DNA of 64,000 bases, taken from the NCBI GenBank assembly GCA_015039365.1, contig WION01000241.1:16493-80492 (forward strand), read 5' to 3'. Of this stretch, positions 1 through 11,478 are shown in pieces; positions within the stretch are counted from its first letter, which is position 1, and each line of letters opens with the position of its first letter. The translations under genes were made by a program, and so were the position numbers. The notes below the pieces were generated by a model. That model made no database searches, had not been told where the DNA came from, and was given only the letters and a program-made list of their open reading frames with translations. This DNA is from Amanita rubescens. Its lineage: Eukaryota; Basidiomycota; Agaricomycetes; Agaricales; Amanitaceae.

Positions 1-2086
1 AACGCGTCTGAGCGGATTTCAAAGAAATTGTTCACAAGTGCCATGACTGGAAGTTATATTCATTAGCTTCTTTCAGTATGGAACGAATTCACAAATACCA
101 ACCAGGAGTAAGAGGCCATATCGCCGACCAGACAAGCGATATACCCGAATTGAGTCACCATCTCACTATAATCCCCAAACAAATCATACTCGGGCAAGGC
201 TGCCTCCGCTCGGACCTTGTCCAGAAATTCACGTTCTTCCATCCCTCCCCTCTCTTGTTCGTCTTCGAATACGACACGTTTTCGAACGCTCGGGCTTCCG
301 CTTATCGAGCCACCACTGATACTGCTCGCACTGATGACGCTACCCCCGCTCGGGCTAGCCGTAGGCGCCAAGCCAGCACTCTTCGGGACACCGAAGAACC
401 AGAACCGGATGTCTTCTTCACCTTTCCTCCATTCTTCCAAAAGTTGTTAAAGGCTCGCATCACGAACGGCATGCCAACTCCATAAAGGTATCCACAACTT
501 GGTTCGTAACCGCAGTAGGCGAACATCTGATCTTTCAGCCTCTTCGGATTAAGTTTCTGCCTTGCACGTTGGACATCCATGTCCCACATACTTGATGATC
601 CTCCAACAGGTTTCTCGGAGGCAGTGGATGCCATGGCACCCATAGCGCCAGCGACGTTGGTTATGGTGGCAGTGGTCATTTTCCATGACTTGCGCGTCAA
701 TAGTTGCTTTCCCCACTGCCATCGGTCACTCTTCACCTCCGTGAAGAGCCATGATTGAACCTGTTGCATCAAGCCCTCGCCAAATGGAACATAGACAAAT
801 GCACTGAGGCCCAAGCCAAGATAGGCTATAATAGCGCTCAGGGCAAATGTTTTGACAGTGAGTGAGGCGGAATGAGAAGACTTGTGAGCGTGATTCTCCC
901 ACATCGTAAATTGCTTTGCTATGGCGTGGTAAATGGACAAGATGCGCGGAACTAGAGCTGCGAAGAGAATTGTGGGGGCGAATGACTGCAAACAGCTGAT
1001 CAGTCGATACCAATAATGAAAAACAAAGCAGGGAACACTGACAACGATTTGTTTTCCAGGACCCTCGTACAACTGCGTGACGAACACTTCCAAGACGAAT
1101 ATTCCAGTCAAAATGACTGCCAAAAGTGTGGCAAAGAGCGTAATCAGTGGTACGCTCGCGAAAACGCGGAGGTCCTTGTTCCACCATTTCATTCCAGGCC
1201 TATATTCAACCCGTCGCTTTTCGACGCGGGCTGAGCCCCGGGTTCCAATGCGGAGAGATAGAAGGCGTTCATGTATGCGCCACCATTCCACAAAGACCAT
1301 GGACCATATGCAAATCAAGATGGAGTAAGTGGGTGAGTATGGTTCAAAGAAGAAATAAGCTATTAGGCCAAGAGCTGCGGGGAATATGAGGAAATATGTA
1401 TATGCGGACAAGAAATCGTAATAGTATGCTACAGAGTCGCCGAACTGGGAAGCTTAAGTCGTCAGAACGCGTCTAAAAGGGAAAAACGTGGACAATCGTA
1501 CTTCTTCACGAACATCTCGAATGGATACAGGATGCAAGCTGCTTTGGCTTCCACGACCGTAATCCATTGTTCGTTGAATTCTCGGTCGTGGAGAGGAAAT
1601 ATGGATTCGATGCAATCCCATTCTGGAGAGTCGGGTGTGATCCCTAAGCCCCCGTCGATGGGCATTGAGGTGATGTATGAGTGGACGAGACGGATGCGAT
1701 CAGCGGGGGACAAAGGGCCTATAGTTGCATCCTCTGAGAGTGGTGTTACAGGTAGGCCAGATAGAAAATCTGAGTGACTGCGAAAAGCGCAGTTAGAACA
1801 GTGCCGCGCCAACCGAAGAACGAACACAACTCACCGTTCCTTCCTTACCTAGCGTGTCGAGAACCTCTCTAGGACAGGATATAAACACCAACAAATGACC
1901 TAGAGACTCCCCGCGTCTCCCTACGGCATGTAAGTGATTGTAAGTGAGAGTGTTCAAGAGTTGATCGTATTGTCGTTGAGCGCGTTGCGCTTCTTTGCGT
2001 GTCTGCGCGGATGATATTGTCGTCTTTTTGGCTGCAGTGAATGCTATGACGAGGTCGACTGAGCGCGCCATGTCGGCGGTCTTCAT
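1..2086 (-). CDS. Anoctamin/TMEM16-family membrane protein (Ist2-like), 3' end beyond window
   Basis: Reads leftward and leaves the window before its stop. Exon 1 starts at the ATG at 2086 (MKTADMARSVDLVIAF); an in-frame ATG at 2203 is possible. Introns fit at 1848-1770 (VLDTL joined to DFLSGLP) and 1509-1445 (EMF joined to FGDSVAYYYDF). A long exon to about 440 carries several hydrophobic helices, including a segment ending in IFPAALGLIAYFF. Further joins lie near 440-310 and about 135-47, the last leading into ALVNNFFEIRSDA. SPADRIRLVHSYITS near the N-terminus, the multi-helix core and the NNFFEIRSDA segment are typical of fungal anoctamins. From the family: Ist2-like proteins tether cortical ER to the plasma membrane and may scramble lipids. 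The exact splice site between the two reading frames near 310-440 is not resolved. Family call fairly sure; exon detail moderate. Confidence 0.85.
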
Positions 2087-2473
2087 TGTTGTCGTCGTCG
2101 CTGCCGTTGGTTGGCCGGAGTTGGAAACAATGAGCGCTGTCGGCGTAGTGCTGAATTCGGCATTTCGGCACTTTCCCACACAGAGGTGAGTTACATAATG
2201 CAAATTATTACCTTGCTTGCAAGGTTTATTCGTTGTGAATTTAGAGGTCTAAACACATCCAAATACCCCGGCTTCCACCGAGCTGGCAGCCGGTCCCCTC
2301 TGATTACTACGTGCGCTGCTTAGCTCCTCGGCTATACGTGATCATCCAGATCGTGGTGCTCCACCCGCCGCTACCCATGTATTCTCTCTTCGTCCGCGAT
2401 AACTTGTCCTGTTCGCTTTCAGTGTAGGAGACCCATATCGTAGGGAGCTCCCAATTCAATTGATAGAAATTTC
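2087..2473. other. Intergenic, 5' side of the anoctamin gene
   Basis: This stretch must hold the anoctamin promoter (reading left) and the left flank of the Helitron remnant. I saw no clear TATA box, repeat or separate gene. Confidence 0.4.
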
Positions 2474-4358
2474 ATGGATCGTTTCTGGACCTTACCGTCG
2501 GCGCCACGTGTGGTCGTCTCCATATTTTGTCCCACCCAACGTTCTCCTCTTCTCTCGTCGCCCTTTTGCTCGCAATCTGATAATTTTTTAGGAGGCATGT
2601 CCAGCCACGCTGATTCCCATACTCCTTCGCGCGAAGAGTCATACAACCGTCTATCGGCAATGTCTCTGAATTCCCTTCGCCACTATGCCTCCCACTTCCT
2701 CGGCCTGCCGTCCACAGATTGCCAAAACAAGCATGATCTTGTTCTGTGGTTTCTCCAGAACTCGTCTCAGCACATTTTAAACCTGATCTTGTCGTTTGCG
2801 GAATCAAGAGACGTTCGGGATGATCGTACCCGCCGAAAACGTGTTCGTGAGCCTGTCGACGATGACGATTCGGAGAGGGATGTCGTACGAGTTAGACATG
2901 AGCCCCAGCCTCCCAATCCGTCTGTGTTCCTTGAGCTTCCGTCAGATGCGGAAATCAAGATCCTGCTACCGTGCTTTCTATGAATCCACTTCCAATGCGC
3001 GTCTTTCCTCTGGCGTTTGTGGTGTATGTGGACGACAGGCCTTTTAGTATTTACAACTCGGATCAATTGCAATGGTTTTCGCTGCTGCGGATCCCCAACA
3101 GACGTCGTTTGGTTCCCTCCGTTCCTCACCCCGCTCATCGCTTGTTCTATGATCTGCTTCTCGAACCGTCTGCCACTCAAATGAGGCCTGAGGGGTTTTT
3201 TGTGCAAAGTTGTCGTCACTGTGTCGGTGATTTGAAATTGGGCGATTGTAACCTTCCGCTTAGGAGGTCCTTGGCTAACAACCTCTGGATCGGGGTGGTT
3301 CCCGATGTGTTGAAACGTTTGAGCCTGCCAGAACAGTTACTCGTTGCTCTTGTCTATCCTAGAGTCTTCGTATTCAAATTATTTTCAAGACGTTTGAACA
3401 ATCGTTATCTTGGAGGTGACAATCCTACCCTTCAACGTGCCATGCGTGGTAACGTCTGTAGCTATGACCTTGATACCCCGGGCATCGCCGACATGATCCA
3501 AGGCAACTTGATGCCTCGTCGTCCTTCAGTTCTTGCCTCTGTGATTCAAATCACGTTGTCGGCCAGCGTCATTTGCCGGAGAACTGGATGCATAACCTCT
3601 TTCGCGTTCGGTGCCACTATATTTGGGAAGCTCTAGTTTGGTGAAAGGCAAACAATCTGTTTTACAGAGATATTGTCATCTCTTCAGACAACTTGGACTC
3701 CCTTCCCGCCGATGGCGTCCCATCAGAATTAATGATTATTGCTCGTCAAGTGGACAATCTGGACGTTGTACGTGAGCAGAATAATTCTTATGTACCAGAT
3801 GAGGATGATGATCCTGGTAATATCCTTTCCTGCTCATCTGTTTTCTTGTTCTCATCGTTGCACAGAGCATGTTGACAGCCTCCCTGACATCCCTTCTGAC
3901 TATGACTCGGACCATGATGATGATCCTCCCGATTCCTGTATGGCAAGCCTCCCTTCCCTCAATCATCTATTTTCAATAACCCCCGCTCCAGTGCATCCAG
4001 AAGTCTTTCCTATTCAGATATCGGGTGCAATCGATACAGATCTGACATCTATATCTGCTTCTGAGCTCTTGCGGAATGGTCTATCCAACATGTGCTCTAA
4101 TTCACGAGAACCCCCCTATGCAGTCCGGCACGGAACGCGGCCGGTCTCAGGACTTTCCCAGTCGCGAACAGGAACTCGATGCTCGCCGTCCGTTACCCCT
4201 CATCATTTGTTCGAGAGAGCGTTTCCTTGCCTGTTCCCGTACGGAGATGGGGGGTTTGGAATCTCGATGGTGCCTCCATTATCATGTTGTTGTTTACCGT
4301 TTACGACGAAGTCCTGGTCGAAAGTCAAACACGGGGTTCTCTTCACGTACATGTCTTG
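2474..4358 (+). mobile_element. Decayed Helitron, N-terminal part only (DUF6570 and Helitron-like N region)
   Basis: A rolling-circle transposon protein is readable in order but in several frames. Landmarks: KHDLVLWFLQNSS near 2731; a Cys pair segment SGVCGVCGR near 3017; LANNLWIGVVPDVL near 3270; then LQRAMRGNVCSYDLDT and MIQGNLMPRRPS to about 3535; SLPADGVPSEL near 3700; YAVRHGTRPVSG and FERAFPCLFPYGDGGF to about 4260. This order matches the DUF6570 plus Helitron_like_N part of basidiomycete Helitrons as I know them. Breaks seen: a frame change at about 2955-2975, a TGA where WWKANN is expected near 3640, and loss of frame after 4265. A GT-AG intron (about 3818-3867) may be original. No Rep HUH motifs or Pif1 helicase follow, so this is a truncated, dead copy. 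Ends not determined. Confidence 0.78.
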
Positions 4359-6183
4359 AGTTGCGATCCGAGCTAAAGCTTAGTGTATAAACTTCATTGT
4401 AATTATTGTCCTGAAAGGAAGAGAGGCTCGTAATTAAAGGCAAGCAAGGTTGCTGCCGACGCAGGCGGCGCTCCCGAGTACTGTGATTGGTACCGAAATA
4501 TCGTCCAGCGACGCCAATCAGGAAATTCAATGGTGAAATAAAAATCGGAGCTATCGCCGCGTTATGGATATCAATTTTCCGCCTGAAGCGTTCCTAAATC
4601 TCGGCTCACGACTCAGCAATAATGGCGGAGCGCGAAAATGCTGCAAGGGACAAAATGTATCCGAAGTGAATTGCCAAACGACATTCTGGGGACCAGCATC
4701 CTCGAATATCAATCGTCATCCCCTGCTGACGTACGCCCGACAAAGAGGAAAAAGGTGCGACTGATCATTCTTGCCTTCATACCCGCTGACGTTCGATTAG
4801 GCGACTGTAATGATTATCTCCGCATCCATTACCCGCACTTCTCCCGTCTCATTCTATCTACACGCCCCTACTTTTTGCGCGATTTCTGTTTCGTATCTTC
4901 CCTCACCCCTTCCCTTGCATACCACGATGACCGACTCCACCGTCTATCAGGAACGAGTTTCTTCTTGCGCACATGTGCGACTGATAGACAGGGCTCTCGT
5001 CTCCGTGGAATACAGGCGCGACTTCCACCAGGATATCAAAAACGGTTTCGTGCGGTCTACTCAAGGCGACACTAAGCTAACCCTATCCATATCACCTGGA
5101 TTAGGATATTTGAAGAAATCAGTACTTGGGCTCTCGACACGCGTCAGGAAATCATTACTTTGGAAAAGAACTAGTGTGTTTATCCTGCGTTCCTAGGTTT
5201 TGTTGAGACTCACTTCATATTCGGTTTAACAAGCCTTGGGAGCTCATTGACGATGAGACACGCGTGAAGGATGTGTTTATGCTGAAAATCCCCACTGACC
5301 CACCGCGGGAGCTAGCACATTTGTTCGACTATCAACTTACCATGTTAAATTCAATTCGCGTTGATGACGAAGAAATGCAGATGGAATCAGCTTAGGTTTG
5401 TCTTCCGTAATTATCTTTTACGCCACTGAATGTCCTTTTCAGCCAACCATGGATGCTTTGGAATGGGTCCGCCACTCCAAACCCGCAGATCCTCCCAACT
5501 TAATCTGTTTATGATAATTTGCGCGGTTGCTTTGATACGGGTGTCTCTGAAAGTATACATTGTTTCGAATCCCGGGAGTAGGCCGCGCAAGGTTTGAGCC
5601 CTGATGATCTGTCATTCTTTTGCCATCTGATTTCTTCCTCTAGCTTTATCAGATTTACGCTGACAGAATAAAGATTGTCATGCCGTCTGCTGAACCCGTC
5701 GACGTGCGAACTAAACGAGTACTTTATGACGTGACGTAAAAGAAGAAAGCGGATGGTGAAGATAGCGATGATGGCTTTCTGAAGTGCTTCGACGAAGTTG
5801 CTGCCGCACAATCAGATTTCTTCTAGAGCGTCTTCGGTATAGTTTTCTGCTTATACTTTGGGGAGCATGCGCAGGTTAACTCTCCGTCATACCTTCAGTC
5901 CTCGTCCACCGCTGCTTCAACAGGCGATACATCCGGAAAACCTCCGACAAAGAAAGGAAAATCATCTGTATGTTATCAGTTGATTTAAATGACACTTTAC
6001 TAAGCTGGGAGGTACTACAGTCTGGTGGTTCTGAGGGAAGAAAAAGGTGAAAGAGGATCGACGATTGAAATATTCCTTGCTTAAGCAGAGTCATCTGCAT
6101 TTTTCCCATGTGCTGCACGTATAAAAAAACTAACCCGAATGTCGGATGACTTCATTACATAAGTTCGGCTAAGATCAAAGGGG
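4359..6183. other. Gene-poor stretch with unassigned coding-like scraps
   Basis: No intact gene found. On the plus strand a segment beginning at the ATG at 4927 (MTDSTVYQERVSS) and one at about 5224-5395 (from FNKPWELIDDETRVKD to a stop after EEMQMESA) read like exons of one degenerate gene. A further scrap near 5655-5825 is rich in charged residues. I recognise no family and could not join them without stops. They may be relics of a gene captured next to the Helitron, but that is a guess. Confidence 0.3.
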
Positions 6184-6500
6184 TCCACCCCGCATACGAC
6201 CAACTTTGGATGACAACTCAGCGACCGCCGACAAGTGGCTTGAAAAAGGATGTCAAGCCATCTCAAAGCTATATCATTCCAGAATTCCACATGGACCATC
6301 CCTGCGAAACACAGCCTTCAGTTAACAATATAAAGGATGGTTGATATCTTCCACCCCGCATATGACCAACTTTGGGTGACAGCTCAGCGACCGCCGACAA
6401 GTGGCTTGAAAAAGGATGTCAAGCCATCTCAAAGCTGTATCATTCCAGAATTCCAAGTAGACCATCCCTGCGAAACACAGCCTTCAGTTAGCAATATAAA
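6184..6500 (+). repeat. Tandem direct duplication, two 151-bp copies
   Basis: Copy 1 is 6184-6334 and copy 2 is 6350-6500, separated by 15 bp. Both begin tccaccccgcata and end in caatataaa. They differ at fewer than ten positions by eye, so the duplication is recent. Each copy ends in a TATA-like AATATAAA, and the second lies about 100 bp upstream of the ATG at 6595, so this may be a duplicated promoter. Inside the unit no long open frame is shared. Confidence 0.9.
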
Positions 6501-7442
6501 TTCGCGCACATTGTGAAGCGTCAACCAAACGTTCTCTCCCCACAGCACCCACTGGCAGCTCTTATTTCTATTCAACCGCATCACTAGCGAAGAATGATAT
6601 TTGGAGGTCTAGAATTCGTAGCACTCCACTGACTAAGTACACATCTCGCTGTGGGTGCTCTGCATGGAGCAGCTCAAGGCGCTGGCCATGCCTTAGCATC
6701 AAATACAGCTGCCCAAGCTGGCCATATCCTCCTGAACAAGGCGGCCGTAGGAGCAGCCAGTAATGTCGGAACTGCAGCCTCGTCGAATTTCTGGACTTGG
6801 GTCGGCGGATTTTTGTAGGTGCGTAAAACCTAAGAAAGAACAACAAGAAGACGGCTAATGTTAGAATGGCCAGGTTGCTGCAGACACCCTATTATTAAAA
6901 GCCCAACTGCTACCCATGATGCTCTCATGCCTCGCCTCGCCATCTTCTGTTATTTCTTTGGATCTATTCGATTACGCACAAGTATGTACTACTTTTATTA
7001 TTCTTTCTATAATCTTGTGCTTTCACATATTTTCTACTGCTCTCGTCGAGCCTTTCTTTCGCAAGTTGGCTGTTTTTGGCTTTTACACTCAACGTGTAAA
7101 CGTTTTTTTTTCCAAATTATTTCGTCTTCCGGCAACGAACACATTCTTAGCCACATCGTGATTTATCCCCGATATTTTAATGATGAAATATATGTTGGTT
7201 TAGAAGAAAGGAAGAATAAAATGAGAACATACGGGGGCCGGAACCCCTCTGCGAGCGCCCTCATTGTCGCCCCTTGTCGTTATCCCCTGTCTTGTTGCTT
7301 CCCTGCTGGTGTCGTGTTCCTCGCCATTGTTTGGTGCCTTTCACCATCGCCAGGCTTGATGTGTCCGCTTGGCTGTCCCCCAGGGTTGTTGTCGTTCTGT
7401 TGCTGTGTCGACAGGGGTACTCTCAGGCTGCTATACTAGTAG
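6501..7442 (+). other. Possible upstream exons of a small gene; otherwise nothing recognised
   Basis: On the plus strand 6654-6818 stays open as an Ala/Gly-rich segment (GALHGAAQGAGHALAS onward, ending WTWVGGFL and a stop). It starts after a possible AAG acceptor at 6637 and could be an exon of the gene that continues at 7443. The stretch 6860-7440 is T-rich, with a long open frame of poor composition that I do not believe codes. I could not connect these pieces into a model. Confidence 0.25.
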
Positions 7443-7795
7443 ATGGGCTTTGACAAGAACGAAACAAGAGACCTGGGCGCCGCCGAATCGTTGTCAACGG
7501 CCGCCATTTTATCTCTACACAGGTGTAGTAAGAGAGACAGATTTAAACCAAGGTATTTTTTCCCAAGACTCAAGTTGGTGGGAATCGAGTTCGACTTGCC
7601 GTGGCGTGACTGGGCGTTCCCCTATGTGATCGACGGTGAAGACATCTGTGCCGACGTCCAACGAATCCGTTACTATGAAGATTTCAATGTAAGGTTACTC
7701 AGCTGTCACCCTACCTAATCGGCGCCAAGGACTTGCAGGGCGTGTTGGGGATTGATGCAGGTACAGCTGCATTAATTATGGAGTATGCTGGCTAG
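7443..7795 (+). CDS. Hypothetical small protein, 3' exons only
   Basis: An open frame at 7443-7688 ends at a good donor (GTAAGG). A 50-nt intron (7689-7738, ending TTGCAG) joins it in phase to a last exon at 7739-7795 (GVLGIDAGTAALIMEYAG, stop). The readable C-terminal part includes FPRLKLVGIEFDLPWRDW and the acidic VIDGEDICADVQ. I do not recognise the family. The ATG at 7443 is probably not the true start; earlier exons may include the Ala/Gly-rich segment at 6654-6818. The intron of normal fungal length that keeps the frame is the main reason for calling it a gene. Confidence 0.4.
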
Positions 7796-7979
7796 TTGAC
7801 TGACAAGCAAAGACCACTATCAAGACTTTACACATCATGGTCATTTCGCATACCACGTTACGAACATTCTTTGTTAAATCAAAAATCAAAACCATACGCT
7901 GAACAGCTGTTGTACAAAACAAGCTAGATAGACCGAAAAAACTTACACACAGGCGCCGTACCTAGTTCTGACTACGCGT

Positions 7980-8495
7980 TCACTGAGTGGGAATGTTTCC
8001 CCAGGGAGCGACTCCATAAAGGCCCTCTTCCACCGCATTGGGCCAACCCCCATCATTGTAGCTGGGACTCTGGAAGCCAGCAGGCACGCCGAGATTATAC
8101 TTCCAGCTACTATCCGTGACGTAGACGGAATAACCGGAGCAAGACCTAACCCCGACATTAAGCTCGAGGACAGCAATGACACCGGCAGGTCCTCCGGTGT
8201 TTTCAGCATTTACTGCAACAACGATGTTTTGGGTAGGGCTTCCAAGAGTGAATGTATAACGCTGAGCGACAGTCCAATCTGCGTATGTCCCGATCTGTTG
8301 GCCATTTATGTAAAGCGTATACGCGTTATCTGCGCTGATGATAATCGTGCCGCCGGTGGCTGGTACATTACCAGGTACCACAATGTCCTGGCGGAACGTG
8401 CGGTTCCCGACAGGTGCGACACCACCAGGACCGCTAATCTCGTTCGTCCAAAACCATTGCGAATTGGCGAGGGATAAGGTGTAGCAATACACGAG
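7980..8495 (-). CDS. Secreted-type galactose-binding-like (jelly-roll) protein, paralog 1
   Basis: The main exon runs from a CTAG acceptor (exon begins at 8495) to the stop at 7980. It opens with a hydrophobic stretch (LVYCYTLSLA) followed by NSQWFWTNE, so a signal peptide seems to end here. The body has RTFRQDIVVP, ADNAYTLYINGQQIG, DWTVAQRYTF and repeated SWKYN / SYNDGGWP elements, ending GVAPWGNIPTQ. This resembles the galactose-binding-like fold seen in the N-terminal domain of bacterial rhamnosidases and in many small mushroom proteins. Likely role: extracellular carbohydrate binding (inference). It is a paralog of the gene at 8772-9392, same strand. The first exon with the start codon was not found; the acceptor is in phase 0, unlike the paralog. 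A shared promoter style is not obvious. Confidence 0.7.
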   Translation of the reverse strand, partial: LVYCYTLSLANSQWFWTNEISGPGGVAPVGNRTFRQDIVVPGNVPATGGTIIISADNAYTLYINGQQIGTYADWTVAQRYTFTLGSPTQNIVVAVNAENTGGPAGVIAVLELNVGVRSCSGYSVYVTDSSWKYNLGVPAGFQSPSYNDGGWPNAVEEGLYGVAPWGNIPTQ

Positions 8496-8718
8496 CTAGG
8501 TACATAATCAACAAAGAGAATATGAAATATAATTCACCTCAGATGTGGATACGCAAACTGAGGTGATCTGTGGATGTAAAAACAGGCTATATACGACGTA
8601 CTGTATAGTTGATATCAAGCCACAGTCCATGTAATCGATAAGAAGATAAGCGAGGTGAAAGGAATAGTGAAGAAATACCGGGAATTTCGGGTATCCGCCT
8701 GTGTTACCCGATTAGGAA

Positions 8719-8736
8719 ACGCTCGCTAGCGAGCGT
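8719..8736. repeat. Perfect 18-bp palindrome between two paralogs
   Basis: The sequence acgctcgctagcgagcgt equals its own reverse complement. It lies 36 bp beyond the stop of the paralog at 8772-9392 and upstream of paralog 1. It could be a transcription-factor site or part of a 3' structure; function unknown. Confidence 0.8.
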
Positions 8737-8771
8737 CTCCTTATTTGGAATCCGAGATTGTTCGTCATAAT

Positions 8772-9392
8772 TCAACATAAGGAAGCGGAGGCCGGGGGCA
8801 AGGAGGGTGCATGCCAAGGTGCAGCGTTGGCGGTAGCCAATTCATAAGCATGGGACCAGGAAAGATCGTTATAAAAGAGACTTTGGAATCCGGGTGAAGC
8901 GCCGTTTGCGAGCCAGCTGCTGTCGCTCACGATCGTCTTGGTACTCCCATCAGAATAAAAGATCTCGATAGCGGCGAGCAATGCAGCCGGGTTTACTGGG
9001 CCATCAGGAAGGGCGTTAACGATCTCTGCAGCAAAGACGTTATAATACGGATTGAGGGCGACGCAGTATTCTTGACTTATTGTCCATTCGTTACCCTGTC
9101 CAACGGCATTGCCATTAACCCAAAGAGTATAGTTATTATCCCCAGTAATGATAATTTCTGCGGAGACGGGATATGGTCCGCCAGGACAAACCGTAAGGTC
9201 GTAGCGGAAATCTCCAACGGCGTATGCTGGTACGACTTCAGTATTATCCTTCCAGATCCAATAGGACTGGCTGAAGTCTAGCGCGACCGCACGGTAGATA
9301 AACAGGGCGAGGAGACTGACAATAAGAGCTAAGACAAGAAGTTAGACGATGCGGTCGGCGAATAGATACGAGGATGTACCTTTGAGAGCCAT
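8772..9392 (-). CDS. Secreted galactose-binding-like protein, paralog 2
   Basis: Complete two-exon model of 189 aa. Exon 1 (9392-9380, 13 nt) encodes MALK; a 51-nt intron (9379-9329) follows; exon 2 (9328-8772) continues ALIVSLLALFIYRAVA, giving a clear signal peptide, then SQSYWIWKDNTE. Motifs parallel paralog 1: TGDNNYTLWVNGNAVG, EWTISQEYC, SDSSWLANG, FYNDLSW. About 12 Trp residues and the paired SSW/YNDLSW elements fit the rhamnosidase-N / galactose-binding-like fold. From family knowledge these are small secreted, probably carbohydrate-binding proteins; ligand unknown. Direct neighbour of its paralog on the same strand, so a tandem duplication. I chose this start because only this ATG yields a signal peptide through an in-phase intron. 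Confidence 0.8.
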
Positions 9393-10103
9393 CGTTGGAG
9401 AGGTGCTGAGGTTTGAGGACAGAACCAGTAGCCTTATATACGCCAGAAAGGGTCATGCTCGAACCGATTGCAGAATCGTTTGAACGCGGCCAACGCAGAT
9501 TGTTCCCACCGAACGACGCCAGAAGGATCCTGTCACTCTTTGGCAGATGCATAAATTTTAACTGTCCCATTGAACGCCCAACGAATCGCCAAATGGAGAG
9601 ACAGATCCAAGTCATTTACATATGTTAATGTCACGTTTCGTCGGCGATGACTGCTTTCCTTGATGATAATATCGTAAACGGGAACATACCCGATGAAAGG
9701 ATTGTTCCAGACCACGGCGAAAAGAGCCAGAAGGCACCTATTAGACAGAGTTCCCATTGTCAGACTGTAAGAAAGGCTAGGTCAAACCTAATTGACCATT
9801 ACCGACGCCGTTAAATCATTTCATGAGTCTAGTAAAGTTGCAACCTGTAAAGGCGTCCAGAAATAAGAAGCTTTGACATCGGCTCCTTCCGATATGTACA
9901 CAAGGTCATACGCGTAGCGTTACTAGTACTAGCAGATCTATTCATAAGAACCCGGGCAAGTCGATGATACCTCCATGCACAAAGGTAGCGAGCAGATATC
10001 GGGAAAGTGCTGCACTGCGGTACAATGCGACGACTGTTGCAAGACTCCGCTGTTCGGTATTGTCACTAAAAATCTGTATTCTTCTACTATTAAACAGACT
10101 TAC
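9393..10103. other. Intergenic; one weak open frame
   Basis: Contains the promoter of the galactose-binding-like gene (reading left from 9392). A minus-strand frame at 9757-9533 starts MGTLSNRCLLALFAVVW, signal-peptide-like, and runs 74 codons without similarity I know. It lacks support from an intron or paralog, so I do not call it a gene. The rest holds nothing I recognise. Confidence 0.35.
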
Positions 10104-11322
10104 CTATTGACCAATCTGTAAATATCTCTGAACCCACACGAGCCCACCGCCCTCCTCAGAGGGGTCCATAATACATGAAAAATGAGTACATTCATTCTTC
10201 ACAGGCTCTTCTTTGAGCCATTCCTTGAACTCACTCAACGACCTCCGATTGCGTCGCGTCGATATCCTCTTCCGCATTATGCATTTTTTCCTCGTGACGC
10301 TGTCTGTAATGACGGCCTCGGCCGCACCGCCGCTGATCCCATGTTTATGCAAAAGCTGAACAAGCTCGCGTTCGGATAAATGCTCCATGTCTTGATCGTG
10401 ATTCGCGCACACGAGGAAATCGTCTGATGTATGATGGGTTGCTGAAGCAAGGTCTCGCTCGATTACGAGCACAGAAGTAGGGGAGCAGAAAGTCAGGTAG
10501 CAGGAGGATAGTCGCGTTTTGGGATGAGTCGCCCATTGTATTAAGTCGGTGAGTGTTTGAGGGGGACCTGGGGAGAGAAGAATTCCACGGAGATGACTGG
10601 GGACAGAGCGACGGAAGCCCATTAGCATGAGAAGCTGGTGAATTCGGTGGTGGATGAGCGAAGAGGTAGAAATGAGGCTTGCGCGGTAGTTGAAAGATAT
10701 CGAGAGTCCTTCCCTGCTCACCAATAGAAATAACAGAGGGTCAATGCAACGGCACGACTCACCTAACACCTGTAAGGACACCAGTGTACCCAGCATAAGT
10801 TACTCCCCTGGCAAGACCATTTTGTTAATATTCATGATAAGTTAAAAAAACGCACCTAGCAACAACCTTCCCGTCCCGCACGTACTCGACCCTCACAATC
10901 AACTCCCTTAGCGGGTCCATCTCCCAATCCAACCCTCTCAAATGTATCATCCTCTCCTGCTCTCTCTCCGAGCCCCGTAACATCACACCCGCGCTCATAC
11001 ACCCCGAAAACAGATCCAGCAAAGTGTTGTACGCCACGGCGAGATACATCTCAATCCCTACATTCCGCGCAATAGCTTGAATCTCCTCCGTCTCGTCTTT
11101 TGAATACAATCTCCGCAGTAACAGCTTCTTCCCCCACGTCAGCAATACTCTAGCCACCCACGAGACGCCGAGAAACTGGACTGTCTCATCGTACAAGACA
11201 GAGAGACCGATAAGTTTGGTTTTGTAATCGGAGCAGAGTTTTACATAACGAAGATGCGGTGGAAGAGAAAGGTCGACAGTGTAGAGAGGAGGAAGATCGT
11301 CGCTTCTTAAGCTGTTGGACAT
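10104..11322 (-). CDS. Acid-ceramidase / NAAA-like N-terminal-nucleophile amidase
   Basis: Three exons give 373 aa: 11322-10856, 10807-10763 (45 nt) and 10713-10104, with introns of 48 and 49 nt. The N-terminus (MSNSL, then PPLYTVDLSLPP) matches the leading segment of acid-ceramidase-like proteins. Cys108 in FSGCMSAGV, followed by HLRGLDWEMD, is in the place of the catalytic Cys and the RNxD-type segment of acid ceramidase and N-acylethanolamine acid amidase. Downstream VTYAGYTGVLTGVREGLSIS and FNYR are typical, and FLVCANHDQD fits the late ATNHD motif. Likely reaction: hydrolysis of the amide bond in ceramides or N-acyl ethanolamines. No signal peptide seen, which is unusual for the lysosomal animal enzymes. 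Its 5' end lies 157 bp from a divergent kinase pseudogene. Confidence 0.83.
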
Positions 11323-11478
11323 GGTTGACGGTGTATGCTCGATTGAGTCGACTATTATTGTAGCATCTACGACATTGCGTCACTCAACTCGCTGAAATCT
11401 CCAGCCTCACTGCGCTCGTTATACTCCGATTCCTTCACTGGCACGAGCTCCACCACAACACGTCGCGCCTTTTCCATA

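Noticed and set aside
302..440. Open frame continuing the anoctamin exon into a Ser-rich tail
   Set aside because: The family sequence resumes in the other frame (EYDLFGDYSEMVTQFGY), so this tail is read-through past a donor.
6858..7439. 193-codon plus-strand open frame
   Set aside because: Composition is F/C/S-rich from T-rich DNA, no motif, no paralog; judged noncoding.
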